From: Saccharothrix sp. ALI-22-I
GTDB taxonomy: Bacteria; Actinomycetota; Actinomycetes; Mycobacteriales; Pseudonocardiaceae
Direction: 5' to 3'
DNA length: 53,350 nucleotides
Assembly (NCBI RefSeq): GCF_001984175.1
Contig: NZ_MTQP01000033.1
Location: 1-53,350 of the forward strand
In this document: positions 25,026-33,691 of the stretch, one piece after another
Layout of the letters: each line of letters begins with the position of its first letter
How positions within the stretch are numbered: position 1 is the stretch's first letter
Translations under genes and position numbers: made by a program
The notes under the pieces: generated by a model
Databases searched by the model: none
Told to the model about the DNA's origin: nothing
Seen by the model: the letters and a program-made list of their open reading frames with translations, nothing else

Positions 25026-26096
25026 TCATCGTCGGGGTGTGCTGTCCCGCAGGACGACGTTCGTGGAGATCGGTACGACCCGCGAGACGTCGTCGTCGGA
25101 GAGTGCGAGTTCCATCGCGCAGAGGCCGACCTGCCGCAGGGGTACGGTCACGGAGGTCAGCTCCGGGACGACGTCCACCGCTGGGCCGATGTCGTCGAAG
25201 CCGGCGACGGCGATGTCCCGGCCGGGCACCAGCCCGGCGTCGCGGAAGGCGGTCATCGCACCGATCGCCATGACGTCGCTGACGGCCACGACGAGTTCCG
25301 TGTCGCCCAGCCCCTGCCGGGCGAGTTCGCGGCCGGCCGCATAACCGCCGCGGCGGCTGAACTCGGATTCGAACACGAACCGCTCCTCGACGTCGATGTT
25401 GAACTCGCGGAGGCCATCGACGAAGCCTTCGCATCGGTCGCGGGACGTCCTGAGTGCGGCATGCGCGCGCACGACCGCGAACCGCCGGTAGCCGAGCCCC
25501 ACCAGCGCGCGGGCGAGCTGCCGCGCTCCGCCGTAGTTGTCGATGCTGACGGTGTGGAACGGCAGGTCGTACTGGCTTACCAGGACGACGCTTCCGCCCG
25601 CTCTCCGGTAGGCGTCGAGTTCCTCGACGAGGGCGTCGCGGGTGTCGGTGCCGTCGATGCGGCTGCCGGTCAGGATGATGGCGCGGGGCCGCATGCCGCG
25701 CAGCGTCCTGACGATCTGGAGTTCCCGCTCGGGCGAGCGGTCCACGACCGCCATGGTCACGATGAGTCCGGCGGCCTCCGCCGCCTGCGTCACCCCACCC
25801 GCGATGGAGGAGAAGTACGGGTCGTCGACGCCGCTGACGACCAACGCGGCGGTGTTCGTCGCCCCCCTCGCGATCGCCTGGGCGGACAGGTGCGGCGTGT
25901 AGTTCAGCTCGGCGGCCGCGGCGAGCACCCGGGCGACGTTCTCCTGGCGGACGTTCCGGGTGCTGCCGTTGAGCACACGCGACGCCGTTGCCTGTGAGAC
26001 GCCCGCCGTCCGCGCCACATCGTGCAGGGTCGCCTGGCGCTCCGCTGATGCGGCATCCCCGTGCCGCCGCGGAGGCGCTGCCGACCCGTCTTCCAT
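25026..26096 (-). CDS. LacI-family transcriptional regulator 1
   Basis: 356-residue regulator, likely a repressor released by a sugar from pectic side chains. The helix-turn-helix is at about residues 19-40 (TLHDVARTAGVSQATASRVLNG) and the hinge helix at about 55-65. The sugar-binding domain follows (ALVVSGVDDPYFSSIAGGV, GFDDIG, TSVTVPL). ATG at 26096 is chosen because the DNA-binding domain starts shortly after; GTG at 26147 is possible and no strong ribosome site decides. It is divergent from a second LacI gene across 165 bp. Operators D1 and D2 flank the pair, so one or both probably bind GGAATACGTTTTCC. Confidence 0.9.
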   Translation of the reverse strand: MEDGSAAPPRRHGDAASAERQATLHDVARTAGVSQATASRVLNGSTRNVRQENVARVLAAAAELNYTPHLSAQAIARGATNTAALVVSGVDDPYFSSIAGGVTQAAEAAGLIVTMAVVDRSPERELQIVRTLRGMRPRAIILTGSRIDGTDTRDALVEELDAYRRAGGSVVLVSQYDLPFHTVSIDNYGGARQLARALVGLGYRRFAVVRAHAALRTSRDRCEGFVDGLREFNIDVEERFVFESEFSRRGGYAAGRELARQGLGDTELVVAVSDVMAIGAMTAFRDAGLVPGRDIAVAGFDDIGPAVDVVPELTSVTVPLRQVGLCAMELALSDDDVSRVVPISTNVVLRDSTPRR

Positions 26097-26261
26097 GCCC
26101 AGATTGTGCACCGAGCCACACAGCGCATCGGAAGCGGTGGGTTGCACGGAAGGTCACCCCTTGAGCGGACCGGCCGACTACGCCGGGTCGGCGGTCGGCC
26201 GCGGATATCTTCCGCTAGCGTCGACGGCGGCTCGTTTCGCGGTACGGGAGGGAACGGCACC

Positions 26262-27296
26262 ATGCCCCATCCAGCCAGACCGACCGTCACCCTGCGCGAG
26301 GTGGCGGCGGCCGCCGGCGTGTCGGTCACGACCGCGTCACGAGTGCTGGGCGGCAGTTCTCGGACCGTCGCGCCGGAGTACCACGAGCGGGTCCTCGCCG
26401 CCGCTGCCGCGCTGCGTTACACCGCTGACGCCTCGGCCCGGGCGATGCGGCGCGCGAACGACTCGATCGCGGTCGTCGCCGACGACCTCACCACCCCGTC
26501 GATCGGGATGGCCGTCGCGGCGATGGAACGGCAGGCGCGCGACGCCGGGGCGTTCGTGACCGTCTCGTCGACCCACGGCACCGCCGAGCGCCAGCTCGAA
26601 ACCGTCCGGTTGCAACGTGCGCTCCGACCTCGGGCGCTCATCCTGACCTCCAGCCGCATCGAGGCGAACGCCCTGGGCGGGCGTCTGCTCGACGAGTTGC
26701 TCGGCTACGAACGCGACGGCGGCAAGGTGGTGATCGTCGGCGACACCGACATGCCGTTCAACTCCATCAGCTTCGACAACCACGGCCCCGCGAAGGAGCT
26801 CGCCGCCCACATCGCCGAGTCGGGGCACCGGCACGTGACGATCCTCGCCGGCGCCCGCGACCGGGCGAACGTCTCCACCCGCACCTCGGGCTTCGTAACC
26901 GGGCTCCGCGACGGTGGCGTCGACGGACGGCACATCCGGATCTCGCACTGCGCGGTGAGCCGCCAAGGGGGCTTCGACGCGACGCAGCAGCTGCTCGCCG
27001 AGGGACTGGCGCCGACCGACGCGATCCTCGCCGCCAACGACACCATCGCCATCGGGGCGATGTCCGCCCTTCGGGCCGCCGGCGTGGCGGTTCCGGCGGA
27101 CGTCTCGGTGACCGGTTTCGACGACATCGAACTCGCGACCGACGTGACACCGCGGCTCACGACCGTGTCGTTACCGCTGGCACAGGCCGGAGCCGAGGCG
27201 ATCCGCCTCGCACTCGCGGCTCACCCGGAAACCGCGCACCTGATGATGCACGGGCAGGTCGTGGTACGCGACAGCACGGCGGTCCGCACCGGCTGA
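26262..27296 (+). CDS. LacI-family transcriptional regulator 2
   Basis: 344-residue regulator. ATG at 26262 follows GGAGGG. The DNA-binding domain is at residues about 8-55 (TVTLREVAAAAGVSVTTASRVLGG) and the sugar-binding core follows (VADDLTTPSIG, ANDTIAIGAMSAL, TGFDDIELATDV). Regulator 1 is clearly a paralogue (ERQLETVR/ERELQIVR, RALILTSSRI/RAIILTGSRI, PFNSISFDN/PFHTVSIDN). Sister repressors with divergent transcription suggest response to two related sugars. The recognition helices differ slightly (VTTASRVLGG versus QATASRVLNG). Confidence 0.9.
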   Translation: MPHPARPTVTLREVAAAAGVSVTTASRVLGGSSRTVAPEYHERVLAAAAALRYTADASARAMRRANDSIAVVADDLTTPSIGMAVAAMERQARDAGAFVTVSSTHGTAERQLETVRLQRALRPRALILTSSRIEANALGGRLLDELLGYERDGGKVVIVGDTDMPFNSISFDNHGPAKELAAHIAESGHRHVTILAGARDRANVSTRTSGFVTGLRDGGVDGRHIRISHCAVSRQGGFDATQQLLAEGLAPTDAILAANDTIAIGAMSALRAAGVAVPADVSVTGFDDIELATDVTPRLTTVSLPLAQAGAEAIRLALAAHPETAHLMMHGQVVVRDSTAVRTG

Positions 27297-27422
27297 CCCG
27301 CACCCGGCTGTTCGACCCGGCCGGGACCGGTCACGCGGTGAACAACGCCGGCGCCGTCCGACGTGCGACTCCGGTCCCCCGCATCGCGATGGCGTACCGG
27401 ACGTCTTCATCCGCTCGGAACC

Positions 27423-27470
27423 TTGACGCACTCGACGCACGCATGCACACTGCGCGGAATACGTTTTCCC
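27423..27470 (+). promoter_or_regulatory. Promoter and LacI-type operator D2 for the beta-helix gene
   Basis: TTGACG (27423-27428), 17-bp spacer, CACACT (27446-27451), then operator GGAATACGTTTTCCC (27456-27470). The operator is identical to D1 on the opposite strand, and every interval equals that of D1. Confidence 0.75.
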
Positions 27471-27491
27471 AACTGGCTCGAAGGGGCGAGC

Positions 27492-27728
27492 GTGAGCGCT
27501 CTGGGCGAACTCCAGAGGTTGGCCGGCAGCGCCGACAACGCGCCGCGCGTGCGTGCTGACAAGGCCACCTCCGTCGTCCTGCCGCTCCGGTTCGTCACCG
27601 CAGGCTTCGTCCACATCGGGCAGAGGCACGGCGGCAACGTCGGCTCACACGAACACTTCTGCGGCCACGTCGCGCTCCTCGTGAACCCGCCCGCGCGCCC
27701 GGAGCCGTTACGCCGGTTTTCGGCCTGA
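27492..27728 (+). other. Possible short leader ORF (78 codons) behind promoter/operator D2
   Basis: GTG at 27492 has AAGGGG upstream and begins Met-Ser-Ala-Leu-Gly-Glu, matching the start of the 50-codon ORF behind D1. Third positions are GC-rich over its full length, as in real genes here. The remainder is unrecognised and lacks a signal peptide. It ends 103 bp before the beta-helix gene. The rest of the 535-bp gap 27297-27831 holds only the promoter and no other recognised element. Confidence 0.45.
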
Positions 27729-27831
27729 GGCGAAACGACGGGAGTCAGTACCGCAGCACGCAGCAACCACGGGCGACACGTCGCCCGATGGCCGCATGCC
27801 GGAAAAGCCACTACAAGGTGAAGAGGGATCA

Positions 27832-30525
27832 ATGGCCGTCCAACGGAGAACCGTGCCAAGAGCGATTGCCGGCGCACTATGCGCGCTGGCCGTCGCGTTC
27901 GCGTCGAACGTGCTCATCCCCGCGCCGGCCTACGCCGCAGGGACCACGTACTACGTGAGCGCGACGGGGAACGACAGCAACGCCGGGACCAGCAGCGGCG
28001 CGCCCTGGCGCTCGCTGGGCAAGGTGAACTCGACGACGTTCCAGTCCGGCGACACCATTCGCTTCAGGTCCGGTGACAGCTGGGTCGGGCAGCTGTGGCC
28101 GAAGGGGTCCGGCACCGACGGTGCCCCGATCGCCGTCGACCGCTACGGAGAGGGCGCCAAACCGAAGATCGCCGGCCAGGGCACCGTCGACGACGCGGTG
28201 CGGCTGTTCAACCAGGAGTACTGGGAGATCCGCAACCTCGACGTGTCGAACGCGAAGCCCGCGACGGGGACGCCCGGTGCGAACCTCGGCGATTTCCGCG
28301 GCATCGGCGTGCACGGCGACAACGGCCAGACCCTGGACCACTTCGTGGTCGACTCGGTCGACGTGCACGACGTGACCGGCGAGATCAAGTGGATCGGCGG
28401 CGACCCCGCGAACAACTCCCCGGGGGTCAGCTGGGGAACCGGCTGGGACCGCTCCAAGAACACCGGCGGCATCATCTTCACCACCACCGTCCCCGACATC
28501 GCCGCGCCCGGCGCTCCGACCGTGCTCTCCGACATCACCGTGCAGAACTCCACGATCAAGAACACCTCGTTCGCGGGCATCACCGTGAAGCAGTACACCG
28601 GTGACGCGCCGGGAGCCGTCCGGACGGGCTGGGGCGCACGCGTGACGGCCGGCGACACGCTCTTCACACCGCACACCAACGTCACGATCAGCGGCAACTA
28701 CATCACGCAGGCGAACACCGACTTCGGCGCCAACGGCGTCTACCTCACCGACGTCCGAGACGCGCTCGTCGAAGGCAACGTGGTCGACCGGGTCGGTGTG
28801 TCCGGCATCGAGACCTACGCGGCCGACCGCGTCACCGTCCAGTACAACGAGGTCATGGGCACCCACCACGCCCAGGGCAGTGCCGACGCGAACGGCCTCG
28901 ATCCCGACATCGCCACCACCAACCAGCTGTTCCAGTACAACTACCTGCACGACAACGGCGACGGCATCCTGGTCTGCGGGTGCAGTTCCACGGCCAGGTT
29001 CGGCAGCGCGGTGATCCGCTACAACGTCGTGACCGGCAGCAAGCGGTGGAACCTCCACATGTCGCAGCAGACCGGCACGGTGGTGAACATCTACAACAAC
29101 ATCTTCTACAGCGTCGACGCGCCGAACATGGTGACCGGCGGGGTTTCCGGCAGGGCCACGCTGACCAACAACCTGTTTATCTCGGGGCGACCCGATGTCG
29201 CGTTCAGGGAACAGTCGAGCATCACCTACAACAACAACGGTTACTCGTCCAACCTGACCCCGCCTGCGTCCCACCTGAATCCCGTGGTCGGTGCTCCGCC
29301 GTTCGTGAACAGCGCCGTCGCGGGGCCTTACGGCGACGAGAACGGCCCCCGACTCGGCACGGCGGCGAACTTCGCGCTCCAGGCCGGATCGGTGTTCGCC
29401 GACGCCGGTGCCACCGTCACCGGCAACGGCGGCCTCGACTTCGCCGGGACGCCCGTACCGACCGGGAGCGGTCCGGACATCGGCGCCTTGGAGCGCGGGG
29501 CACCCGACATCGCGCTCGTGGAGCCGTTCGACGGCCTGGCGACCGGCGCGCTCGCCGACGGGACGAACGGGTGGCGGGTCGTCTCGACCAACAACCAGGT
29601 CGCCGTGGCGGAGACGCCCTCGGCCACCGACAAGAGCGTCCGGCTCGATCGCACGATCGAAGGCGGCGGCGCCGACGGGACCAACCTCGCCCGGATCTTC
29701 AGCACCCCGTTGCAGGGCGTGGTGACCGTCGAGGCGCAGGTGATGCGCAATGACACGCAGGCGGGCTGGTTCGGGTTGCCCTACGTGTACAACTCCAGCG
29801 GCGTCCAGGCCGTCAGCGTCGCGTTCGCGCACGGCCAGATCCACGCGTACGAGGGCAGCACGAACCGCGTGATCGGCACGTACACCTCTGGCCAGTGGTA
29901 CCGGATCACGCTCAGCGTGGACACCGTGAACCAGAACTTCGACCTGGACGTCGACGGCCGGCGAGTGCTGACCAATGCCGCGTTCCGCACCTCGATGCCG
30001 GGAATCGCGAAGGTCGCGTGGTACGCCAACGGGGGCGAACGCGGGGCGGTGCACGTGGACGACGTGCGGGTCTCACTCGGTCCCGGATCCACGAATGACG
30101 GCTACCGCAGACTCGTCGCGAGGCACTCGGGCAAGTGCGCCGACGTGGCCAACGGCTCCACCGCCAACGGCACCCAGCTCATCCAGTTCGACTGCGACAC
30201 CGACCAGAACCAGCAGTGGCAACTGCGCGACGCCGGCAGCGGGTACTACCAGCTCGTGGCGAGGCACTCGGGCAAATGCGCCAGGGTGGCCAACGGCTCC
30301 GGCACCAACGGCGCCCAACTCGTCCAATCCGACTGCGACACCGACCAGAACCAGCAGTGGCAACTGCGCGACGCCGGCAGCGGGTACTACCAGCTCGTGG
30401 CGAGGCACTCGGGCAAATGCGCCGACGTGGCCAACGTTTCCACCGCCAACGGAGCCCAGCTCATCCAGTACAGCTGCGGCACCGGCCAGAACCAGCAGTG
30501 GAGCGTCAGTCCGCTGACGTCCTGA
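27832..30525 (+). CDS. Secreted right-handed beta-helix protein with laminin-G-like domain and three ricin repeats
   Basis: 897-residue secreted protein, probably a pectinolytic lyase or hydrolase of unknown linkage. ATG at 27832 follows AGAGGG; a frame from 27796 has no better site. The signal peptide ends near residue 36. The parallel beta-helix covers about 38-560 (TTYYVSATGNDSNAGTSSG, ITISGNYITQAN-like turns, NGLDPDIATTNQLFQYNYLHDN). A laminin-G/concanavalin-like domain covers about 565-755, and three ricin-type repeats about 760-897. The opening strongly resembles PL9-like and other secreted beta-helix proteins, but the PL9 Asp/Lys set is not evident, so the activity is left open. Promoter D2 places it under the same LacI control as the esterase/GH-A operon. 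A 17-bp terminator follows. Confidence 0.72.
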   Translation: MAVQRRTVPRAIAGALCALAVAFASNVLIPAPAYAAGTTYYVSATGNDSNAGTSSGAPWRSLGKVNSTTFQSGDTIRFRSGDSWVGQLWPKGSGTDGAPIAVDRYGEGAKPKIAGQGTVDDAVRLFNQEYWEIRNLDVSNAKPATGTPGANLGDFRGIGVHGDNGQTLDHFVVDSVDVHDVTGEIKWIGGDPANNSPGVSWGTGWDRSKNTGGIIFTTTVPDIAAPGAPTVLSDITVQNSTIKNTSFAGITVKQYTGDAPGAVRTGWGARVTAGDTLFTPHTNVTISGNYITQANTDFGANGVYLTDVRDALVEGNVVDRVGVSGIETYAADRVTVQYNEVMGTHHAQGSADANGLDPDIATTNQLFQYNYLHDNGDGILVCGCSSTARFGSAVIRYNVVTGSKRWNLHMSQQTGTVVNIYNNIFYSVDAPNMVTGGVSGRATLTNNLFISGRPDVAFREQSSITYNNNGYSSNLTPPASHLNPVVGAPPFVNSAVAGPYGDENGPRLGTAANFALQAGSVFADAGATVTGNGGLDFAGTPVPTGSGPDIGALERGAPDIALVEPFDGLATGALADGTNGWRVVSTNNQVAVAETPSATDKSVRLDRTIEGGGADGTNLARIFSTPLQGVVTVEAQVMRNDTQAGWFGLPYVYNSSGVQAVSVAFAHGQIHAYEGSTNRVIGTYTSGQWYRITLSVDTVNQNFDLDVDGRRVLTNAAFRTSMPGIAKVAWYANGGERGAVHVDDVRVSLGPGSTNDGYRRLVARHSGKCADVANGSTANGTQLIQFDCDTDQNQQWQLRDAGSGYYQLVARHSGKCARVANGSGTNGAQLVQSDCDTDQNQQWQLRDAGSGYYQLVARHSGKCADVANVSTANGAQLIQYSCGTGQNQQWSVSPLTS
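30106..30522 (+). repeat. Three tandem 141-bp ricin repeats
   Basis: Units start near 30106, 30247 and 30388, with period 141 bp (aggcactcgggcaa at 30121, 30262 and 30403). Over 60 bp spanning the junction of units 1 and 2 is identical to the junction of units 2 and 3, a sign of recent expansion or conversion. Each encodes ARHSGKC...NQQW. Confidence 0.85.
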
Positions 30526-30531
30526 GAGCAA

Positions 30532-30570
30532 TGCGGCTCTGCCGAGCCATTTCGGCTCGGCAGAGCCGCA
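30532..30570 (+). terminator. Perfect 17-bp terminator hairpin
   Basis: TGCGGCTCTGCCGAGCC (30532-30548) pairs fully with GGCTCGGCAGAGCCGCA (30554-30570) over a 5-nt loop, just after the beta-helix gene stop. Confidence 0.88.
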
Positions 30571-30666
30571 TCCCATACTTACTGATGGAGTGCTGATCAC
30601 TTACATGAGTGCAACATGCACCGGTTTCACACCCGCCTTCGAGAAGTGTCTCGTGGAGCGCACGTG

Positions 30667-31389
30667 GTGAGCCCGGTCGTTACCCACGGTTTCGCCGGGC
30701 TGCCCGGGGGCGTCGCCATCTCGCACCTGTCGGTGTACGACTGGCCCGCCGCCGACGGCGCGTGCGGCGGCACCCCTCACATGCATCTGGCGTGTTCGGA
30801 GGCTTACGTCGTCACCGGCGGGCACGGGGCCGTGCAGACGTTGACCGCATCCGGGTACGAGGTCACTCCGCTTCAGGCCGGTGCGGTCGCCTGGTTCACG
30901 CCCGGCACCATCCACCGGCTGGTCAACGAGGGCGATCTGCGGATCACCGTGCTGATGCAGAACAGCGGGCTGCCCGAGGCGGGGGACGCGGTCCTCACGC
31001 TGCCCCCGGAGTACTTGACGGACGCCGAGACGTACGCGCGCGCCACCGCCATCCCGACCGACGTGCCCGAGGCGGAGCAGGAGCGCGTCGCACGGGCCCG
31101 GCGGGATCTCGCCTTGGAGGGCTACCGGGCACTGCGCGAGGCCGAGGGGCCGGAGGCCCTGGCCGCGTTCCACCGGGCCGCCGCCGCGCTCGTGCGGCCG
31201 TGGATCGCCGAGTGGCGCGAGCGGTGGCGGCGGGGTGCCGAGGCGTCCGCCGCGGCCACCGGTGTGCAGCTCGACTCGCTGGAGCGGGGCGAGTTTCCCC
31301 ATCTCGCCGATGCCGCCGTGTGGTCCGAACAGCCCGCTGCCCGTGGGAAGTTCGGGATGTGCGGACGGCTTGACGTCTACGGGAACTGA
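30667..31389 (+). CDS. Cupin-domain protein
   Basis: 240-residue cytoplasmic protein. GTG at 30667 follows GGAG by 8 bp; earlier in-frame starts (30616) cross the leader. One cupin barrel covers about 20-110 with the metal-ligand pattern PHMHLACSEAY...TPGTIHRL, typical of sugar-binding or isomerase-like cupins. The C-terminal half is helical (about 125-215, rich in Arg, Glu and Ala). Such proteins often sit in carbohydrate-use loci; the specific role is unknown. It is convergent with the LacI gene at 31.5 kb and separated from it by a hairpin. Confidence 0.7.
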   Translation: MSPVVTHGFAGLPGGVAISHLSVYDWPAADGACGGTPHMHLACSEAYVVTGGHGAVQTLTASGYEVTPLQAGAVAWFTPGTIHRLVNEGDLRITVLMQNSGLPEAGDAVLTLPPEYLTDAETYARATAIPTDVPEAEQERVARARRDLALEGYRALREAEGPEALAAFHRAAAALVRPWIAEWRERWRRGAEASAAATGVQLDSLERGEFPHLADAAVWSEQPAARGKFGMCGRLDVYGN

Positions 31390-31415
31390 CCGATGTGCGG
31401 CTGAGGAGCCCGGGT

Positions 31416-31449
31416 CGGGTCCGCATGACCTGCACGGCATGCGGACCCG
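31416..31449. terminator. 12-bp hairpin between convergent genes
   Basis: CGGGTCCGCATG (31416-31427) pairs with CATGCGGACCCG (31438-31449); it can serve the cupin gene on the plus strand and the LacI gene on the minus strand. Confidence 0.7.
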
Positions 31450-31501
31450 GTCGGCTCACGTCCAGGACTGACGGACGACAGTGCGGGCAGAGAGGACGGG
31501 T

Positions 31502-32584
31502 TCAACCCGTCTGTCCCACACCGGCTCCGGCGACGGCACCCGCAGGTGGTCTCCGCTTGCGGTCGGGGCGATCAGCCGGGGGCGGCTCGGCTGTCGACTC
31601 CCGCCAGATGATCCGGAACAGGGATTCCTCGTTCGTCTCGTGCTCCGTGTCGCGTAAACCCGCGATCAGCTTGGCCATGGCGTTGGAACCGAGTCGTTCG
31701 AGGTCCACGTCGACGGTGGTCAGGGACGGGGTCATGAACTGCCCGACCGCGACGTTGTCCCAACCGGTCACGCTGACGTCACCCGGCACGTCCCAGCCGC
31801 GTTCCCGGGCGCCCCGGACGACACCGGCGGCGACGAGGTCGTTGGCCGCGATCACCGCGGTCGGCCGTGAACGGCTCGGGAGCGACCTGATCGCCTCTAT
31901 GCCGGACTCGCCGGACCAATCGCCGTCGAAGACTCCGACGGACTCGACCCCGAGTCGTTCGACCGTGTCCAGGTAGCTCTGCTTGCGCGCTCTCGCGGAG
32001 GCGAACTGCGCATCGCCGGCCACGTGGAAGAACCGGGAGTGGCCGAGCGCTGCCAGGCGCTCGATCATCTGCACCACCGGCGTGCCGTCGGCCAACTCCC
32101 CGATGCCGCGCATCTCGTCGTCGAAGTCGGCCGATATCACCACGGCCGTCCTCTGGTGCAGCTGGTTCTGCACCGAGGGGAGCACGGGGGCGAGGGAGAG
32201 GATGCCCTCGAACTGGCCCGAGTCGGCGAGCTCCAGCAGACGTTCGCTCCTCGCCCGCACACCTCCACCGGCGCTCACGACGTCCACGAAGTACCCGGCG
32301 GCGTCGGCCGTCGCGCCGGCTCCCGCCAGCATGCGCGACGGGTTGAACGCCATGGCGGGCATGAGGATCGCCAGCCGGCCGGTCTTCCGTGTGCGCATGG
32401 ACCGCGCCACCAGGTTGGGGCGGTAGTCCAGCTCGCGGATCGCGTTCTCCACGCGTTCCACGGTCGCGGCCTTCAGCCCGCCGTTGAACCGCAGGAACCG
32501 CGACACCGTCTGGGGTGACACGCCGGCGAGTCGCGCCACATCTGTGATCGTCGGCCGTCGTCGCGCCGTGTCAGCGCCAGCCAT
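31502..32584 (-). CDS. LacI-family regulator of the ABC importer operon
   Basis: 360-residue repressor. ATG at 32584 (after GTGGAG) starts just ahead of the DNA-binding domain (TITDVARLAGVSPQTVSRFLRF, residues about 12-34). The sugar-binding domain contains VISADFDDEMRG, VIAANDLVAAGV and SVTGWDNVAVG; the C-terminal 25 residues are a Pro/Arg-rich tail beyond the fold. It is transcribed divergently from the importer genes, with two inverted operators between them, the classic layout for a local repressor that also controls itself. Confidence 0.9.
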   Translation of the reverse strand: MAGADTARRRPTITDVARLAGVSPQTVSRFLRFNGGLKAATVERVENAIRELDYRPNLVARSMRTRKTGRLAILMPAMAFNPSRMLAGAGATADAAGYFVDVVSAGGGVRARSERLLELADSGQFEGILSLAPVLPSVQNQLHQRTAVVISADFDDEMRGIGELADGTPVVQMIERLAALGHSRFFHVAGDAQFASARARKQSYLDTVERLGVESVGVFDGDWSGESGIEAIRSLPSRSRPTAVIAANDLVAAGVVRGARERGWDVPGDVSVTGWDNVAVGQFMTPSLTTVDVDLERLGSNAMAKLIAGLRDTEHETNEESLFRIIWRESTAEPPPADRPDRKRRPPAGAVAGAGVGQTG

Positions 32585-32638
32585 CCGCTCCACCCAACCC
32601 TTCGCCAACGTTCCGGTGAGGCCCGAGAGTACACACTC

Positions 32639-32700
32639 TTGACGAAAAAAGTGATCGTTCACTATTGTCCTCGCAACCCACAAAGTGAACGATCACTTTT
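32639..32700 (+). promoter_or_regulatory. Importer promoter with twin LacI operators
   Basis: The plus-strand promoter TTGACG (32639-32644), 18-bp spacer and TATTGT (32663-32668) contains operator AGTGATCGTTCACT (32650-32663) between its two hexamers. A second operator, AGTGAACGATCACT (32684-32697), is its exact reverse complement and lies just downstream. Flanking A/T runs extend both into a larger inverted repeat. Binding at either would block transcription; both together could also shut off the LacI gene. Confidence 0.85.
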
Positions 32701-32770
32701 CGGGTCACGCGGGGCCCGGGACGGGCCCACGCCACCGTGTGCCGCTGCCGCCACTCAAGGGAGCACTGCC

Positions 32771-33691
32771 GTGAGCTCCATCAACGAACTACGCCGGCTG
32801 CCCGGGTCCCAGAGGGGCGCGCGGCAGCAGAACAAGGCGGCGTTCCTCTTCCTGCTGCCCTGGTTCGTCGGGCTCTTCGGGATCACGATCGGCCCGATGC
32901 TGGCCTCGCTCTACCTCAGCTTCACCGACTACAACCTGCTGCAACCGCCGCGGCTCAGCGGGCTCGACAACTGGACGCGAATGCTCCACGACGAGCGCCT
33001 GCACAAGTCGCTCGGGGTGACGTTCAGCTACGTCTTCGTCTCCGTCCCGTTGCAGCTGGCGCTGGCACTGGGGCTCGCCCTGCTGCTGGACAAGGGAGTG
33101 CGCGGCCTCCCCTTCTACCGCTCCGTCTTCTACTTGCCGTCACTGATCGGCGGCAGCGTCGCGATCGCAGTGCTGTGGCGCACGATGTTCGGGACTACCG
33201 GCCTCGTCAACGAGGCCCTGGGCCTGTTCGGCATCCAGGGGCAGGGCTGGATCTCGGAGCCGGGAACGGCGCTGTCGACCCTCGTCGTCCTGAACGTCTG
33301 GACCTTCGGCTCCCCCATGGTGATCTTCCTCGCCGGGCTGCGACAAATCCCGACCTCCCTCTACGAGGCGGCCTCCGTCGACGGCGCGACTCGCCTGCGC
33401 CAGTTCCGCAGCATCACCCTTCCGCTGCTGACACCCATCATCTTCTTCAACCTGGTGCTGCAGATCATCCACGCTTTCCAGACGTTCACCCAGGCCTTCG
33501 TGGTCTCCGGTGGCACCGGAGGTCCCGCCGACTCCACCCTCTTCTACTCGCTGTACCTGTACCAGCGCGGGTTCGGCCACTTCGACATGGGTTACGCGTC
33601 CGCACTCGCGTGGCTCTTGCTCCTCATCGTCGGGCTCTTCACCGCTGTCAACTTCTGGGCCTCAAAGTACTGGGTGTTCTACGATGACTGA
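32771..33691 (+). CDS. Sugar ABC transporter permease 1 (MalF/UgpA type)
   Basis: 306-residue inner-membrane permease. GTG at 32771 follows GGGAG; longer frames run back through the operators and are rejected. Six membrane segments are visible, starting with AAFLFLLPWFVGLFGITIGP. The EAA loop that contacts the ATPase is at EAASVDGATRLRQFRSITLPLL. It overlaps permease 2 by 8 bp. Works with the second permease and the lipoprotein to import a sugar or oligosaccharide. No ATPase gene is nearby, as is common in actinobacteria where a shared MsiK-type ATPase serves many importers. Confidence 0.93.
   Translation: MSSINELRRLPGSQRGARQQNKAAFLFLLPWFVGLFGITIGPMLASLYLSFTDYNLLQPPRLSGLDNWTRMLHDERLHKSLGVTFSYVFVSVPLQLALALGLALLLDKGVRGLPFYRSVFYLPSLIGGSVAIAVLWRTMFGTTGLVNEALGLFGIQGQGWISEPGTALSTLVVLNVWTFGSPMVIFLAGLRQIPTSLYEAASVDGATRLRQFRSITLPLLTPIIFFNLVLQIIHAFQTFTQAFVVSGGTGGPADSTLFYSLYLYQRGFGHFDMGYASALAWLLLLIVGLFTAVNFWASKYWVFYDD

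Noticed and set aside
27877..30054. 725-codon minus-strand frame opposite the beta-helix gene
   Set aside because: Antisense shadow; the plus strand has signal peptide, repeats and terminator.
30106..30522. Regular 141-bp repeats considered as a CRISPR-like array
   Set aside because: Repeats are in frame, adjoin without spacers and encode ricin motifs.
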